A stretch of DNA of 64,000 nucleotides from Pyrenochaeta sp. MPI-SDFR-AT-0127 (GCA_020747015.1 JAGTJM010000027.1:248001-312000); one strand, 5' to 3'. Positions 35,433 to 46,245 are shown, counted from the stretch's first letter. Numbers and translations are program-made. Notes: generated from the sequence alone by a model not told the origin.

Positions 35433-37374
35433 ATGGCAGCGATTTTGTCAACGGTGTGGCCAGAAAGGCCAACCGAAAGCTCCCCACTTCTTCCACGCAA
35501 AGATGATGATAGGGAAGTAATTGAACACACAGTCGGAAGCGAGTTATTGTACATAATTAAGTCTGCTATGCCGGTACGAGCGGCCCAATGTGGTTACAAG
35601 ACACTTCACTGATGGAATAGATATCTCTCGGTTATTTGTTGCAGAATAGCATTCAACTTAGTTCTATCGTGATTATTGGGCGACTGGTCAGCCATATATA
35701 TTCTTCGTCTCCATATGCGCGTAAACTGAAGTTGCACAGGGCGCGCCTGAATTGTCAATCGCTGCTTCTGGATTTATGATTGCTACCTGTACAGGGTGGC
35801 TCCTAGCTGTCGGTGGAACAACTGCACTCGGTTAGTGTTAGTATCTCAGCACTGAGGCTCCTTTGTGGCTGATATTTAGAAGATGTTCTAGGATCTAAGT
35901 CTTTCACAAAAGCAGATGAAGACATTACTATGATCGGTGTGTACTTACATCGATGCCTCTGCGTCATGGCTGCTCTATATACACCGGTAGCTACTTTATG
36001 GTGCTTCTGCGGTCCAATACTTGAATTTTGTGGACAGTCCCACGAACTCGCGTATGGAACCCAGGGATTTCTACGTTTACTCGCACCCTTTGGGTTGGGG
36101 TACATATATTTCGAAGCTTTGAAGAAGTTTCTTCAAGTCCAGAGTACGAACTTCTATCCACAATTTTGCAGGACTCACAGAATAATTTTGAATCGCAGAT
36201 ATCCGTGCTCCAGGTACTCTCATACTCCTCTTCGTCGCCATTGCCAACATCCCACTGTGCTGGGCAGTAGTACACAAATTCGGGTTTGGATTTGTTGGCG
36301 GAGTACTTGTTACCGGTAGCATGTACTGGTTGGCCTGTTTGTTGGCGGCCGCTTATATATGTTTCATTGATGGGCACGAGGCCTGGGTTAGACCCTCAAA
36401 GAAGATGCTCGCTGGGTTGTATGAGTTCACAAGCACAGCTCTCACTGGTCTCATAATGGTAGGCGCGGAATGGTATGATGCCCCATATTGTGCATTAAGA
36501 GACTAAGCTGACGTGTAGAAGGTGGGCCTTCGAACTTATTGCAGTAGCTGCAGGTGTCATGGGAGGTGTTCCGATCGCTGCTCAGTCCATATTGATGACT
36601 GTGGATACCATCTTTACTGTCATTCCATTTGGGTAAGTAATCAGCTGTTCAGGATAAAGATGAGCTCGTATCTCCTAACGTTTGGTGTACTCATCAGCAT
36701 CGGAGTTGCGGCATCGAATCGCATCGGTAATCTTCTTGGCATGCACAAGATCAGGGGGGCTCGTGTTGCGGCGCATGCCACATCAGCTATTGCTATCATC
36801 TTTGGTTGTATTAATATGTCTATTATCTTTTTCGGACGAAAGATGTTCTCAGAACTGTTCTCAGTAAGTACACAAAGCTTGACGTAAACTTCACCAGCTC
36901 GCCACTAACGGTTGCTGCTATAGGATGATGAAGAAGTCATTTCATTAGCAGTAGATGTGTTTCCCTGGGGCGCTGCTTTTCAAGTTGTCGACGGGTTACA
37001 AGCGGTCAATAGTGGCTGTTTGCGAGCCATTGGCCGCGGAGACATTGGCGCCATGGTCAACATTGCTGCATACTACGGTACAAACTACCATGAAACTAAA
37101 TTTGAACAAATTGCTAACCTCTAGACAGCTGTTGCGATCCCTTTGGGATTACTAGTCGGCTTCAAGCTGAACTGGGGTCTGCATGGTCTCTGGCTTGGTG
37201 TAAGTCTTTGCATAACATTTGAAATTAATACTCACAAGTTTGTTTTAGCTTGCTGTGGCGCTTTCGATTGTGGGAATTGGTGAATTTCTGATTGTGAATG
37301 TGGTTCAATGGAATAGGTTCACTGCCTATGAACTTGGTAAGGTGGATGAGACCAACAACGAGTGTGAGCAATGA
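35433..37374 (+). CDS. MATE-family multidrug/metabolite efflux transporter
   Basis: Ten exons: 35433-35573, 35621-35686, 35740-35830, 35880-36143, 36199-36472, 36522-36632, 36698-36863, 36924-37077, 37129-37199 and 37249-37374, 487 aa. Family blocks are PISLGYLLQNSIQLSS in TM1, the GAPELSIAASGFMIATCTGW segment, TALEDVLGSKSFT, QNIRAPGTLIL, EWWAFELIAVAAG, and GVAASNRIGNLLGM. MATE proteins are 12-TM antiporters that export organic cations, drugs or natural products using H+ or Na+ gradients. Several acceptors were decided by these blocks (35620, 36521, 37128) where an alternative AG lies nearby. It is convergent with the ureohydrolase. In this setting it may export a guanidine or polyamine derivative or the P450 product; that is inference. 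Confidence 0.86.
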
Positions 37375-37838
37375 TATACTAGTTAGACTCATCAGGAAGC
37401 TTGGCGAATATAACAGGGATACAAAGCATTTTGCTTTTTCAAGAAGGGGCTATATGTAGAGATAAGCGAGGGAGAAGAGAGTTTCTTGTCGTCATTGCAA
37501 AAAGACCAAGTTAGGATCCTAAAGTTAGCCATTACGTATCATAATTTTAATCTGACCAGACCCAATAAATTTCTCTTAATGAAATGATCGTTCTTTTGAA
37601 GAAAAGTCTCTGTCTACATGACTACTGTCACTTCACTAAGGCTAGCCATTTGCGTTTATGGTCCTGGCAAGCGAAGGTTCAATGCTAGGCACCTGGACGG
37701 AGTTTAAAATTTGCATATCCCTTTCATCGCGATGATCATCATGTAAAAGCAAAATCCCATTATCTTGTCCAAGATGAGGCTGACTATTGTCAAATTCAAT
37801 GGAGAAAAGGTCATTGTTGACATGTTTCCCCTCATCAA
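37375..37838. other. Convergent MATE/ureohydrolase 3' region
   Basis: 464 bp, A+T-rich, downstream of both genes. No gene seen; the minus frame in 37642-37838 is out of register with the ureohydrolase end. Confidence 0.5.
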
Positions 37839-39160
37839 TCAAGGATCGTGGCTTGATTTGGCTATGGGGACCTTGATCATCCACTGTAAGATCTCGTATA
37901 TCAATTGCGATACAGCTATAGCACTTGTTTCAGCAGTGTTGTCATACGGGGGGGAGAATTCGACAACATCGGCGCCCACAATTCTGACACCAGCGTCCGA
38001 CAAGCCTGCAAGAATTTGAAGCATCTCGCGCGTGGACCACCCTCCTGGCTCAATTGTCCCTGTGGCGGGCGCGAATGCTGTTGATATTGATTAGAGCACG
38101 CTTCATAAGCAGCGAATGGAGACGAACCTGGATCCATGACGTCAATGTCAATGCTCAGATAAACATATGAATTGCCCACAGTTTTCACAATTCGATCGAC
38201 GACGCCAGCTACCCCCAACTTATCAAGTTCTCTGGCTCGAATACTCGAAAACCCGCACCGGGCATCATTTTTGAGGTCATAATGTCGATCAAACAGCATC
38301 GAACGAGATCCGAGGTGCATGTTCCTGTCCTCCGACAATAATCCTTCCTCATGCAAGATGTGAAACATCGAGCCATGAGTAATCTCGGAATACTTTGTGA
38401 TGCCTCCGCCTAGCTGTTTAGGATCCCAGCTATCTAGATGTGAATCAAAATGTAGCACAGCAACGCGACCCCAAGTTGAGTGCAGAGCCCGGATTGCAGG
38501 AAGACTTATGGTATGGTCCCCACCAATGGATATTATTCGAGGCACATCGCCTTTGCTCTTGTTCCTAACTTGCCGAGATGCAATCGCTTTCCAGCCGTCC
38601 TCGAGTTCGTGAATTGCCTGAAGCTTGTCAAACGGACTGTTTGAGATGTCACCACAATCGACGATCGTAGCCCAGTCTCGAAAAGGATTTACAAGATGAT
38701 CCATACTGGAAGCCACGAGTGAACATTAGTTTTGAACTGAAAACTTTGGAGAAAGTGTTTCGAACCTATAACCCATGGAGGGTGACAACCGGCGAGAGCC
38801 CATGCGAGCAGCCGCGGGGCCAAAGCGAGCTCCCGCGCGGTACGTGACGCCAAGATCAAATGGAGCTCCTACAATGCCAATATCGAAGGTTCCATCTGCG
38901 GCAGAGGAAAAGCAGTTCGATCCGTTCAAGTGCGCGAAGTAAGCAATTCCACTATATGGAATATCATGCGAGAAGTCATCGTAGGCGTGAAGTCCTGGAT
39001 CTTGTATAGACTGCTGTCCGTATGAATGCTGCCTGAATATGGACCTGGATATGAAATTTCCTGTGTTGCTTTCAAGTGGTGTCTGCGATTGAGAGACTGA
39101 TACGGCAGTGACAAACGTCCCGACCGTACATAATAAAAGAGATAGCTTTACATTGCGCAT
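37839..39160 (-). CDS. Secreted ureohydrolase, agmatinase/guanidinobutyrase type
   Basis: Exons 39160-38766, 38705-38128 and 38077-37839 on the minus strand, 403 aa. The enzyme family hydrolyses a guanidino group to urea plus an amine (agmatine to putrescine, 4-guanidinobutanoate to GABA, or arginine to ornithine). All binuclear Mn ligands are present: GGD-H196, D219-S-H221-L-D223, and the D-I-D pair in SIDIDVMDPAFAPATGT. The wording SIDIDVMDPAFAP and the GGWSTREM block are those of the agmatinase branch rather than arginase. Residues 1 to about 20 (RNVKLSLLLCTVGTFVTAV) form a good signal peptide, so it is likely secreted or vacuolar. The ~85 residues before the core are an added secreted-form segment. 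It is divergent from the Zn2Cys6 gene across 302 bp holding the perfect motif. Exact substrate undetermined. Confidence 0.9.
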
Positions 39161-39462
39161 TATGAACAAGTCTGGTCGACAACCATGGGGCGAGAGAAGG
39201 AGATCAATGAAGACGTAGATTACCTCGCCGAGAATCGAAGCCAAAAGCAGAAATTGATTTGGGAAGCAAATTCATGCATGAATGAGTCTACGGTCATGTC
39301 ATGAAAGGCACGTATTAGAAGATAAAGCTAGACTTGGATCAAATTGTTGCGGTAAATATGCCGCATTGGGAAAGGCGTTCGCGTTACGTCAAAGCCAAAG
39401 TCGTTTGCACCTCGCCCAGTCGCACGGGTCATCGCAACCCCAGTTTTCACATCAGAACGGTC
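39161..39462. promoter_or_regulatory. Divergent ureohydrolase/Zn2Cys6 regulator promoter
   Basis: 302 bp between start codons, containing the GCGG-N8-CCGC site at 39349-39364. If the regulator starts at the in-frame ATG at 39358, that ATG overlaps the site, which argues for the downstream start at 39463. Confidence 0.6.
39347..39364 (+). promoter_or_regulatory. Cluster motif copy 3, perfect GCGG-N8-CCGC inverted repeat
   Basis: It reads TTGCGGTAAATATGCCGC. The half-sites GCGG (39349-39352) and CCGC (39361-39364) are inverted and separated by 8 bp, the arrangement bound by dimeric Zn2Cys6 proteins. It lies 99 bp upstream of the regulator start and 187 bp upstream of the ureohydrolase start. 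Autoregulation by the adjacent regulator is inferred. Confidence 0.65.
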
Positions 39463-41341
39463 ATGTTATCTCTAACTGGGAAGAAAAGACGTGCTGGAGG
39501 TGCCTGCGCGCCTTGCACGCGCAAGAAGCGAAAGGTAAACCCGACACTACTCCTATATGGGTCCAGCGCTGCGTGCTGACTTTGACGGAAAGTGTGATCA
39601 CGCAGAGCCGAGATGCTCGCAATGCATCAGGCACAATGATTCCTGCGAGAAACGAACCTTCAAGCACTGGCAAGGCTCTAATAACAGAAGGGCTCGTCAT
39701 TCTCAGAATAGCCACTTCAGAGACCATCAAACCAGCACATTGACACTGCTTCAAGAGCCGGATCCAGTCGATGAATCTTCACCACATGCCCATCAATCCG
39801 AGTCTGAGGAGCATGTTACGACTGAGAGTTTCGAGGGAGTGTTTGACGTCTCTGATTGGGCCTGGGTCTTAACACCGCCTTCATGTGAGCCTGAGGATAA
39901 CCGACCTGGGATTTCAGTTCAAGTTGCAGAAACCTTGGAGCTAATTCAAGATGCGCTGCAAGCTGAGGATGCTTCCGTCGAAGAGATACGACGTCCTGAA
40001 TATGAAGTTCACGATGTGAGCCTCCTGCAACCCTCTACCTTGCGTTTGATGGAGCTCGCAGTGTGGCCAGACGACTTGGCTCAATCTTCTCTTGAGCGTC
40101 TCCTCTGGCACCATTTCCTCTTCTTATCCGATGATCGCCTCCTTTGTTTTGATTTGGAAAATGTCACACATGAAATTCACTTCCAGAACCCATTCTTCAC
40201 AATCATCCCACGCATGGCTCTCTCCAGTGCGCCGTTACGCGCTGCAATTTTATGCTTCTCTGCAACAATATACAAATCCCAGAATCCCAATGCTTCGCCA
40301 CGCATAATTCCGGAACACTTTCTACAAAGAGCCATACAGAGCTTGATCCGTCTAGCGACAGACACAACCGATATTGAAGACCTGTTGACGGTAACTGCGA
40401 CAGGAATTTTTCTTTACCTTTGCGATGTTCGCAGCAGCCATAATCTACTCGAGCTTTCTAGAAGCGCTGCAGCATACCTTGCCGATCGTGTGTCCAACAC
40501 TACGTTTTCCTCAGAACCCGCCTACCAAACCGTGATGTCCTTACTTCGCTGGGCGGACATATCTACCTTGTGTTCTTTGAGGCCTTGGGACAGGTGCCTA
40601 AAAGAGGAAACACATCAGATGATTGAGATGCGCGAGCACGAATTACAACAGAACTTTTCTGTAGACTTCGGTAACTGGATCAGCCATCCAATCTTCGCCT
40701 TCTCAGTGCACCTTGTCAACCCGCTTTTGAGACTAGGGAGGATCATTCAGCTACAATCCTGTCGTACACAGACCCCTCAAAGTGAGGAAGAACACCATAA
40801 TGAAGAAATGGACAAGAGGATAGCAAGCCTTGAGGAAGACATACTCAATGCTACCGACATGTTTCAAGATTCTCAAGGCGTTGGCACTGGTGACCCCACA
40901 GCACTGCTCTCACTGAACAGAGCCATGCATGACGCAGCTCTGTTGCTGTTCTACACCCGGCTCAGGTGCTTGCCATTCACAGCTCCTTTAATCCGTCATT
41001 ATGTTGAGCAGATTGTTGAACAGATCCTGCTCATCAAGCTTGACTCTCATGCATCGAACGCTGTTCTCTTCCCATTAGTCGTAGCTGGATGTGAGGCTGT
41101 AGACCTAATTGCCCGAAAAGCGATCAAGGATAGAATCCAGCAACATAATGGCATTGTGTCAACCGAAAGACATATCCTGGCTCTACATCGAATATGGACA
41201 CTTCGTGATGCCGACCCTGGTCTTCGATGGCCCGAGTGGACGAAGCAGAGTATGTTCCGTACCCAACACATATTCCTGCAGGAAGTTCAAACTGATAGCC
41301 GCACAGTAAATTCAGATCTGGGGGATCTTATACTCTTCTAA
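39463..41341 (+). CDS. Zn(II)2Cys6 transcription factor, candidate cluster regulator
   Basis: Exons 39463-39534 and 39593-41341 (intron GTAAAC...GGAAAG), 606 aa. The six Cys follow C-x2-C-x6-C-x6-C-x2-C-x6-C exactly: ACAPC in exon 1, then KCDHAEPRCSQC and the last Cys in exon 2. The intron lies between Cys 2 and Cys 3. A basic linker (FKHWQGSNNRRARHSQ) follows, and the remaining ~520 residues are the helical fungal-specific regulatory region, with ALSSAPLRAAILCFSATIYK resembling the Fungal_trans_2 type. It is a nuclear DNA-binding activator or repressor expected to bind CGG half-sites. An in-frame ATG at 39358 would add 35 residues; the shorter start was preferred because it puts the zinc cluster near the N-terminus. 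Confidence 0.9.
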
Positions 41342-42037
41342 AATTTCATCAATACAGTCTGCCTGAACTATGGCCACTATTGTTGCAATACTTCGGTCAC
41401 TAGGTCAGTACATTACGGGTGGACCTATCCTGACATCGTTGCGACGTGAGTTCTACGCATGCGCTGATCGTGTTGATAGTCCTGGTGCAGGAAAATTAAT
41501 CTCTCACAGCAATCACCCCCAACAGCAATGGGAAGGTTTGCTCCATCTACTCCACTAAGGCTGACTTTCAGCTTCGTATTCTCCCGAGTCCATCTGCCCA
41601 TTGAAGCTTGACGAAAGGATTAACAGCACAAGGTTGTAACAGTGTAGGGCTTGCCACATAGTAAATCCAAGTTTAAGTTGGGAGATCGACCGTCAAGCTC
41701 CTAGTCGTTGGAGAGTAGGCAACTTGAGCAAGGGAAAATGAGCTACCTGTTTACGATATGTTAAGTATTTTCGACAACATTAAGATTCGATTGTCTAAAA
41801 GTTGCCGTTTGACGCTCCAAGACCTCTAGATCTCTCCCTTTGATGTCACAATGTTCATCATCACATGTGATCTGAGTCTGTAGAGACTAACATGTTCATG
41901 TGCTTCGATGCAATTAATCGTGCCGCAATTTCACGGAGGAGGTATCTAATAACAAGGCCAATATAAAACTTATTTCCAATAAGAGAAATCAATAATCTTT
42001 TGAGAGTCATACATTTTACTAATGAAAAACTTGGGCT
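41342..42037. other. Convergent regulator/amine oxidase 3' region
   Basis: 696 bp, A+T-rich, 3' to both genes. No gene or cluster motif seen. Confidence 0.5.
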
Positions 42038-44219
42038 CTAAAGCTTCACTACTCGATCCTTGGGGGTGCAACACGCCCTAGAATCCGCAACACTATGGTC
42101 TGCATGAAGAGTAGATTTATTGAAGCGTTGATCAGATGGAGGAACGTCCAGGGCAGGGTTCTTTGTAAAGAACCCATCTGGCTTCAGCGCCACGCTGATC
42201 CGTTCCATTGGCATAATTGGGAAATCCTCGATCCGAGGATTGTGTGTAAGGCCGATAGCTGTCGACATAAAATCAGCAGAACGATAAAAAAAATTTGGAT
42301 GGCGCGAGGATACTTACTGTGCCAGAGGACAATATCTTCATTTTCAACGTTATCCTCCCTTGCCGCCCAGATATCTACACCGTCTGATCGCCTGCTCTGG
42401 TTTGTGAATTCGCCGCCAGCAAAAAGCTCATCATCTTGGTATTTGGTTACCCAAATCGGCTTCGTCGCGAAGACTGCACGTTTCTGATTGAAACTCTCAG
42501 GTCCGTTGAGAAGCATCTGGCTAGGCGTAGCATGCAGCTTGTATGCCACGGCCTTATGTGTGATGGGATTTTTGATGCTGTCATTCCGAATCTTGAAGAC
42601 TCGATGGCGCTCTACTGAAAGATCCTCGGAACCCGAGTTCTTTATTGTGTTCCCTACCGTGGTGTATCCAGCGCCATAGACATTGCTCGGCCCATTTGGC
42701 AGCGGAACACTCTCCTGGTAGAAGATAGTATTTTGGAATCCATCAATGGCCGGGTCAATGCGATACGAAAACATATGCTGATGATAGGGTGCTGAGACTC
42801 CGGGCCCCACATTGGTAGCCCATGGCGCAATCTCTCCATTCTCGTTGTCGAAAGGAGTGGTGGACAAGATGCCAGTTGCGCGAATTTCAAGCTCGATTCC
42901 GGCGGCTTGATCAAAAGTCCAAGCAAAGATGTACTCATAGTTCGCCAAAGTGCAGATCATTTGGACGACCAGCTGGCGGTTGCGTACAACAGTTGCAACA
43001 TCATTTCGCCAATTTGTGTGCTTATGTAGCAAACCGTTGTCTTGTTCATGAAGGCAGACCACATTGCTCATTTTGATAGGATCTCCTTTGCCGTCTGCCC
43101 GATATGCATCAAAGTATTTGATATGACCAAGGCAATCGCAGCCGAGTGTGAGTTGGTTTGCTGTGATTCCAAAACCGACATCGCCTGCATCAAATGCTTG
43201 CTTGCGATGATACGGTCGGCGCGGATCTATGTCTATAAGCGTGTTGCCCCTATGTGGAATCGGATAATACCTACCACCATATGGGACTGTCATCTCAGAA
43301 AGAGACAACCTGTAAAAGACATTCCTTCCATTGTAGGTAACGTTATAGATGACCAGCCCTTCACGGCTGTTGAAACCAACGCGGAACCGCCACTTTTGCC
43401 AACTGACTGCATTTCCTTCCACTGTGTATGATCCTCCCAATGGCTGTTGCACGATGTAAGGTTTTAGGTCTTCTCTAAGTGGCTCGTCGATAAGGTTGGG
43501 AGCGTATTGCACTGTCTTTACTGGTTTCCAAGGTGTGGTTGGCGTTACTTTGTCGTCGGCCCCGGAAGGTAGATAGTCGATGCGGACAAGTTGTTTGCTC
43601 CTCGCATCGAAGACGGGAGAAAATTTGCAAGGCAACGAGAAAATGTTACATTGTGGATCATTCACTTCGAGAACGAACAGATAGCACTGAATGAGTCTCC
43701 GTGTTTCATGGATGTCATCTGTGCCATACATCCAAGGTTCGCAGCAGACGCTCATTTCAGCTGGCAATTCCAACTTCTCAATCTCAGCGCGAACTTTGGG
43801 ATGGTTCAGACAAAGTTGCTCCATTTCTACCAACTCTTCCGGATCCATGGGAGCCTTTGACGGAGTATGTTAGCTGTTGGCTATCTTTACATGCGAAGGG
43901 TACCGCATACTTGGATATGCTTTGGGAGCTCTCTGATGTACACAATTGATTTAGAACGGGTGTTAACGAGAGCCTTGTTCAGTGCACCGCTTTGCTCATT
44001 GTCGAACAGAGCTTGTATAATTCGAGGGGGTGGGGTTGGAAGTGGGCGTAAACCAAGGCGCTCACTTTCAAGGAAAGGAATCACATCCTTCTTGATAGGT
44101 TCTTGCAGATCAATGCGTTTGAAGCGCACGGGCACTCCAGGTAGAGCTTTTTGGATGATCTGGGAGGCAAGTTTGATCTCTCCAGGCGTGACGGGGTCAA
44201 AAGGATGGATCGATGCCAT
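42038..44219 (-). CDS. Copper amine oxidase (TPQ primary-amine oxidase)
   Basis: Exons 44219-43911, 43854-42318 and 42258-42038 on the minus strand, 688 aa, the usual length. It oxidises primary amines (RCH2NH2) to aldehyde, NH3 and H2O2. All catalytic groups are visible: the cofactor tyrosine Y409 in T-L-A-N-Y-E-Y (post-translationally converted to topaquinone), catalytic base D325 in AFDAGDVGFG, copper ligands H461 and H463 in YHQHMF, and H621 in THNPRIEDFP, which is restored only when intron 2 is spliced. No signal peptide from the chosen ATG. The C-terminus is VVKL, close to but not a canonical peroxisomal PTS1. Likely substrates here are agmatine, putrescine or related diamines. A TATA-like palindrome lies 70-90 bp upstream of the ATG, which argues against the in-frame ATG at 44288. 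A cluster motif lies at 44699. Confidence 0.93.
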
Positions 44220-44288
44220 ATTGAAAATTGAGAAGAGAACTAAGAAAATCGGAACGAAAGTATCGTGAATATGTACTGTGAATGGCAT

Positions 44289-44308
44289 GATATTTATATA
44301 TAAATATC
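44289..44308. promoter_or_regulatory. 20-bp perfect A/T palindrome, probable TATA region
   Basis: Bases 44289-44308 equal their own reverse complement, with a TATATATA core. They are 70-89 bp upstream of the amine oxidase ATG, the expected place for a TATA element in a strongly inducible fungal gene. Confidence 0.6.
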
Positions 44309-44698
44309 GGAACAGGGCACCCACCGGTACTCATTCCAGGGCTTGACATCCGAGACGGTTAGCACAAAATCTTGTAGGGTTTGATCCGCAGTTTAGTACA
44401 GTGCTATCGTTTTCATTTGACGTAACACATGCCACCAGCAAGCATCAAAGTGCAGGAAGGTAAATGCCACCTTGATCAGGCCTTGAACATTGGATAGATC
44501 CAGTGACCCATGCGAATGGCACGGACAGAAGCCGCGGGCAAACCGTGGAAGCTAGACACGCAAGATCGCTTGTACTCTCTCATTCAAGGCAGCCAACTCC
44601 TCACATAGATTTAACCAAAGGTACGATTCGATAGGATTGAAACCTGGTCCAGTGGATCCACGAGCTACCTCAAATTCGGTTGATGCAAACGATGTTGG

Positions 44699-44715
44699 TT
44701 GCGGTAAAATTACGC
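44699..44715 (+). promoter_or_regulatory. Cluster motif copy 4 (TTGCGGTAAAATTACGC)
   Basis: It contains the exact 10-mer TTGCGGTAAA and lies about 480 bp upstream of the amine oxidase start codon. Its second half differs from copy 3 (one extra A in the run, no CCGC), so it may be a single half-site. Confidence 0.5.
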
Positions 44716-45138
44716 TTTATGGACAAGTGCCTACCCTATTGCCTCCCGTAAACATCAACACTTCCACCTTTGAAAATGCGAGTCTTACCACATTGTTTAG
44801 CGGAGAGCATTGCCGAAAACCTCGGATGTGTACTCCTCATTCTCGGATTGTAGCCGTGTTGTGAAGAAAGATGCCTAACTCCACATTTGTCTAACTCCGT
44901 GGCAGGCAGAAGAATGCCAGTACAAAAGCACTAGGCATACTGCTTGGCACTCCATACGTGGGCATAGGCTCTGAGGTGTATTTCGAAATCGAGTGCAGAG
45001 TGTTGTAGAGATTGTGGGACCAGATTTCAACTTCACAATCATGTTCGCGTTCGACAATAGCTTCAGTCTCACACTGCTGTGATAGTATCTTGGTTTCTTC
45101 CTATCTATAAACCATCAACTGCCTATGTTCATACCATG

Positions 45139-46245
45139 TTAATGATTCCACTCTCTCGCAGTCCTTCCTTCATTATCCGTCACAACCTCTGCCTGGCTTA
45201 TACCACTTTCAAGGTCGAGACTAGAACCCCTTCGGTTGATCCTGACGCATTTTTGTTTACTGGGAAATGGGGCAGAGGGCACAAGATCGTATTCTTCAAC
45301 CATAGGAGTGCCAGGCTTCTCGCTAGGGACAAATATCTCCATTTCATACCGCGCTTTGGCCATGGAGTTGAAGTAATTTTTCGTTACTGGTTCGATCACT
45401 GCCTTATCCGTAGCACTTGGTGTGTCTGATGGGTAGTTGATCAGCAGATACGTACCAATCGCAGCCCACATCAACCCGGTCTCTGTCTCTTTCAACACAC
45501 CAGTCGTGACGAACCACGGAATTCTGGTCTGGGGCAACCTTTGAAACGCTTCCGGATCGCCTATGTAATAGCGGGCGTTTGGAGGATAGGTCCAGGCTTG
45601 TTCCAAGGGTTCTGGAATGAGAGATTTGGCTCGGTCACGGATCGCGGCTGGGAGAGCTTTGATTAGGGTTTGGGGTTTGTACTTGTAGTTGGAGGATGTG
45701 GGTTGGGGTATACGCTGCAGGGACTGTGCGACTAATGGAAGTATGGTTGGTAAGTTGGATAGTGGTAGGCTTGCTGGTATGGGAGACGCATGTACAGAGT
45801 GAGCAGCTTTGTCTTGGTCTGCAATTTTCTCAATTGGGCCGACTGTAAGCTTAGAGGTCTGCGACATGGTTGGATTGATGGGCGAAGTGTTCTCAGCGCA
45901 CAGAAGGACCTGCTGCGGTCCCGATGTGAGGCATGGCGCAAACAGAACATCATCCACGATCTCATCTTTGTCATCGCACACCCTTGCAGTTTTCTTACCT
46001 ACACTTTCAAGTGCCATGATTGGACTGCCTTCTCCTGTCTCAGTGGAGAAGGGCGCTTTGGTTACCGTTGTTTGCATCTTGTGGTTGGATGGAGTATGAG
46101 AGGTTGCAATGTTACCACTTAACGAAAGAGCGCTAACAAGTGCAATGAGCAGGAAGACAATGATATACTGTCTAGAGATAAGCAGAGATTTGGTAAGACT
46201 AATAGAGTAGAGAGGCGTGTCTGTGAATCTAGGCATAGAAGACAT
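45139..46245 (-). CDS. Unrecognised protein with one N-terminal TM segment
   Basis: Single exon from the ATG at 46245, 368 aa; a second in-frame ATG follows three codons later. Residues ~25-45 (YIIVFLLIALVSALSLSG) form a signal anchor. The middle is Ser/Thr/Pro-rich. The most structured part is residues ~190-290, with W/Y/P-rich stretches (EPLEQAWTYPPNARYYIGD, then RIPWFVTTGVL) and a hydrophobic GLMWAAIGTYLLI. The C-terminus is charged. No family is recognised. It lies just outside the accessory block, its promoter shows no cluster motif, and it is divergent from DOT1, so I do not count it as part of the cluster. Confidence 0.65.
   Translation of the reverse strand: MSSMPRFTDTPLYSISLTKSLLISRQYIIVFLLIALVSALSLSGNIATSHTPSNHKMQTTVTKAPFSTETGEGSPIMALESVGKKTARVCDDKDEIVDDVLFAPCLTSGPQQVLLCAENTSPINPTMSQTSKLTVGPIEKIADQDKAAHSVHASPIPASLPLSNLPTILPLVAQSLQRIPQPTSSNYKYKPQTLIKALPAAIRDRAKSLIPEPLEQAWTYPPNARYYIGDPEAFQRLPQTRIPWFVTTGVLKETETGLMWAAIGTYLLINYPSDTPSATDKAVIEPVTKNYFNSMAKARYEMEIFVPSEKPGTPMVEEYDLVPSAPFPSKQKCVRINRRGSSLDLESGISQAEVVTDNEGRTAREWNH

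Larger units (their letters stand above)
44220..45138. promoter_or_regulatory. Amine oxidase upstream region
   Basis: 919 bp between the amine oxidase start and the 3' end of the next minus-strand gene. It holds the TATA-like palindrome and a cluster motif copy. No gene seen; ORFs here are under 80 codons. Confidence 0.5.

Noticed and set aside
39358..39462. Upstream ATG extending the Zn2Cys6 regulator by 35 residues
   Set aside because: The ATG lies inside the GCGG-N8-CCGC site and the added residues look non-conserved; the ATG at 39463 puts the zinc cluster near the N-terminus as usual. Not fully excluded.
44220..44290. Longer amine oxidase start at 44288 giving a signal-like N-terminus
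   Set aside because: The TATA-like palindrome at 44289-44308 would then touch the start codon; the ATG at 44219 has A at -3 and fits intracellular family members.
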